In this document: in pieces, positions 7,851 through 9,125 of the stretch
How the letters are laid out: each line of letters opens with the position of its first letter
Position numbering within the stretch: the stretch's first letter is position 1
The notes under the pieces: model-generated
Seen by the model: only the letters and a program-made list of their open reading frames with translations
The model's database searches: none
What the model was told of the DNA's origin: nothing
Translations under genes and position numbers: made by a program
Assembly (NCBI GenBank): GCA_023485185.1
Contig: JAMCZP010000197.1
Coordinates: forward strand, 1-9,125
DNA: 9,125 nt
Source: Gammaproteobacteria bacterium
GTDB lineage: Bacteria > Pseudomonadota > Gammaproteobacteria > Pseudomonadales > Halomonadaceae
Reading direction: 5' to 3'

Positions 7851-7859
7851 TCCCATAAT
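7830..7859 (+). promoter_or_regulatory. candidate sigma70 promoter of iscR-iscS
   Basis: TTGACC (7830-7835, 5/6) and CATAAT (7854-7859, 5/6) are separated by 18 bases. Transcription would begin near 7866, about 45 bases before the iscR ATG. The -35 box contains the cysE stop codon, so iscR can be expressed separately from cysE. Confidence 0.6.
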
Positions 7860-7880
7860 GGCGACACATTTGCCGTTAGT

Positions 7881-7898
7881 ACGCTGAAGGTTCAGCGT
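7881..7898 (+). repeat. 8-bp inverted repeat in the iscR leader
   Basis: ACGCTGAA (7881-7888) and TTCAGCGT (7891-7898) flank GG. As RNA this gives a six-bp stem with an AAGGUU loop, ending two bases before the GAGGGG ribosome site (7900-7905) of iscR, so it might affect translation. As DNA it is a near-perfect palindrome that could be an operator. Confidence 0.5.
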
Positions 7899-7911
7899 CG
7901 AGGGGCTTGCT

Positions 7912-8379
7912 ATGCGCTTGACCACCAAAGGCCGTTACGCCGTTACCGCCATGCTCGATTTGGCGTTGCATACCCATAACGGCCCGACTAGCCTAAGCGA
8001 TATCTCCCAGCGCCAAGAGATATCGCTCTCCTATTTAGAGCAGCTGTTTGCTCGCCTGCGCCGTGCAGGCTTGGTCAATAGCGTGCGCGGCCCAGGCGGC
8101 GGCTATTTGCTTTCTCAGCCTGCAGACGCAATAAGCGTGTCAAAGGTGATCGACGCAGTGAATGAAAGCGTTGATGCTACACGCTGCCAAGGCCTTTCCG
8201 ACTGCCAACAGGGCGACACCTGCCTGACGCATCATTTATGGTGCGAGCTCTCTTTGCAGATTCGCCACTTCCTGGACGATATGACGCTTGCACAACTGAT
8301 GCTCCGCCCTGATGTCATAAGAATTGCATCACGGCAAAAACAGCGTGCTGAAGCGGGTATTCTCGCTTCTTCGCCTTGA
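7912..8379 (+). CDS. iscR: Fe-S cluster assembly transcriptional regulator IscR
   Basis: IscR is an Rrf2-family repressor that senses Fe-S status by carrying a [2Fe-2S] cluster; the cluster form represses the isc operon and both forms act at Type 2 sites. The 155-residue product (E. coli 162) starts [19 protein letters not shown] and has the winged-helix recognition region [19 protein letters not shown] and the wing [10 protein letters not shown]. The cluster ligands Cys92, Cys98, Cys104 and His107 fall at exactly the E. coli positions, within [20 protein letters not shown]. The C-terminal tail is shorter than in E. coli. GAGGGG (7900-7905) precedes the ATG by six bases. The gene precedes iscS by 59 bases, with a putative own operator and promoter upstream. 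Confidence 0.98.
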   Translation: MRLTTKGRYAVTAMLDLALHTHNGPTSLSDISQRQEISLSYLEQLFARLRRAGLVNSVRGPGGGYLLSQPADAISVSKVIDAVNESVDATRCQGLSDCQQGDTCLTHHLWCELSLQIRHFLDDMTLAQLMLRPDVIRIASRQKQRAEAGILASSP

Positions 8380-8438
8380 GCTAATTTACATAAGTCCTCT
8401 CACACACGAATGTACCGATAAACCGCCGGACGTTAACG

Positions 8439-9125
8439 ATGACCACTCCCTCGCTGCCGATCTACCTGGATTACGCCGCTACCACACCGGTTGATGTACG
8501 CGCGGCGGAGGTGATGCAGCGCTACTTAACGGTTGACCAGCTGTTTGCTAACCCCGCCTCGCGCAGCCATATGTTGGGCTGGCAGGCGGAACAGGTGATT
8601 GAACAGGCACGCCGCCAAGTGGCCGATGTCATTGGCGCGGACCCTAGAGAGATCGTGTGGACCAGCGGGGCGACCGAGGCGGACAATTTAGCGCTCATGG
8701 GCTTTATGCGCGCTAACCGTGAGCGGGGCATGCATATGGTGACCTCTACGATTGAGCATAAAGCTATCGTGGATACCGCCCATGCGCTGGAAAAAGAGGG
8801 CTTTGACGTCACTTGGCTCACGCCCGGACGCGACGGCTGCATTCAGCCTGAGCAACTACGCACGGCGATGCGCGACGACACGGTGCTGGTCTCGCTAATG
8901 GCGGTTCACAACGAGCTAGGCAGTATCAACGATATTGCGGCCTTGGCAGAGGTCGCCCATGCGTTTGGTGCAGCGTTCCACACCGATGCAGCTCAGGCGG
9001 TTGGACGTATTCCTTTAGACGTGGTGGCCCAGCAAATTGACCTGATGTCGCTCTCAGCACACAAAGCCTATGGCCCCAAAGGCGTAGGAGCACTGTACGT
9101 GAAGCGCCACCCGGATATTCGCGTC
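8439..9125 (+). CDS. iscS: cysteine desulfurase IscS, 5' part
   Basis: IscS is a PLP enzyme that removes sulfur from cysteine as a persulfide for IscU and for tRNA thiolation. The frame is open to the window end, giving 229 codons of about 400. The N-terminus LPIYLDYAATTPVD and the motifs NPASRSH, EIVWTSGATEADN, STIEHKA, HTDAAQA and SAHKAYGPKG are typical of class V aminotransferase-fold desulfurases. The PLP-binding residues correspond to E. coli His104, Asn155, Asp180, Gln183 and Lys206 (here His107, Asn158, Asp183, Gln186, Lys209). The residue before the conserved Asn is His instead of Asn (VHNELG versus VNNEIG). The active-site Cys loop lies outside the window. A modest GGA (8428-8430) lies eight bases before the ATG. 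Its position after iscR makes IscS rather than SufS or NifS the best call. Confidence 0.95.
   Translation, partial: MTTPSLPIYLDYAATTPVDVRAAEVMQRYLTVDQLFANPASRSHMLGWQAEQVIEQARRQVADVIGADPREIVWTSGATEADNLALMGFMRANRERGMHMVTSTIEHKAIVDTAHALEKEGFDVTWLTPGRDGCIQPEQLRTAMRDDTVLVSLMAVHNELGSINDIAALAEVAHAFGAAFHTDAAQAVGRIPLDVVAQQIDLMSLSAHKAYGPKGVGALYVKRHPDIRV

Noticed and set aside
8380..8438. Terminator or promoter between iscR and iscS
   Set aside because: The 59-base gap shows no clear stem with T-run and no convincing -35/-10 pair, so cotranscription is the simpler reading.

Overview
This window is a stretch of conserved bacterial core genome, most likely from a gammaproteobacterium of the Halomonas type (Halomonadaceae). 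That placement rests on family resemblance recalled from memory (Tgt, SecD and IscR closely follow E. coli and Pseudomonas) and on gene order, not on a database search. There are no mobile elements, CRISPR arrays, tRNA or rRNA genes. Coding density and base composition look even throughout.

Layout. (1) Positions 1-4949, plus strand: the 3' part of queA, then tgt, yajC, secD and secF. This is the classical queuosine plus Sec-accessory block. QueA and Tgt make queuosine in tRNA; YajC, SecD and SecF form the membrane complex that helps the SecYEG translocon. The 132-base yajC-secD gap holds two perfect inverted repeats. (2) Around 4983-5024 a strong hairpin with U-rich tails on both strands separates secF from a convergent gene. 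(3) Positions 5050-5844, minus strand: suhB, in its conserved position next to trmJ. (4) Positions 6037-9125, plus strand: trmJ, cysE, iscR and the 5' part of iscS. TrmJ methylates tRNA position 32. CysE makes O-acetylserine for cysteine. IscR is the Fe-S-sensing repressor, and IscS takes sulfur from cysteine for Fe-S clusters and tRNA thiolation.

The most interesting part is suhB. Its product aligns over its whole length with SuhB/inositol monophosphatase, but nearly all metal-binding and catalytic residues are replaced: the DPLDGT motif reads EPMHGY, and the EES motif and the early Asp are gone. Its mRNA leader carries a strong match to the rRNA antitermination element BoxA, next to a second weaker copy in a 15-base tandem repeat. 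In E. coli, SuhB is also a Nus factor for rRNA antitermination and is reported to be autoregulated through a BoxA in its own leader. The inference is that this lineage kept the Nus-factor role and lost the phosphatase.

A second regulatory cluster lies at the cysE-iscR junction. A sigma70-like promoter overlaps the cysE stop codon, and a 20/25 match to the Type 1 IscR operator covers its -35 box. This fits IscR autoregulation of iscR-iscS separate from cysE.
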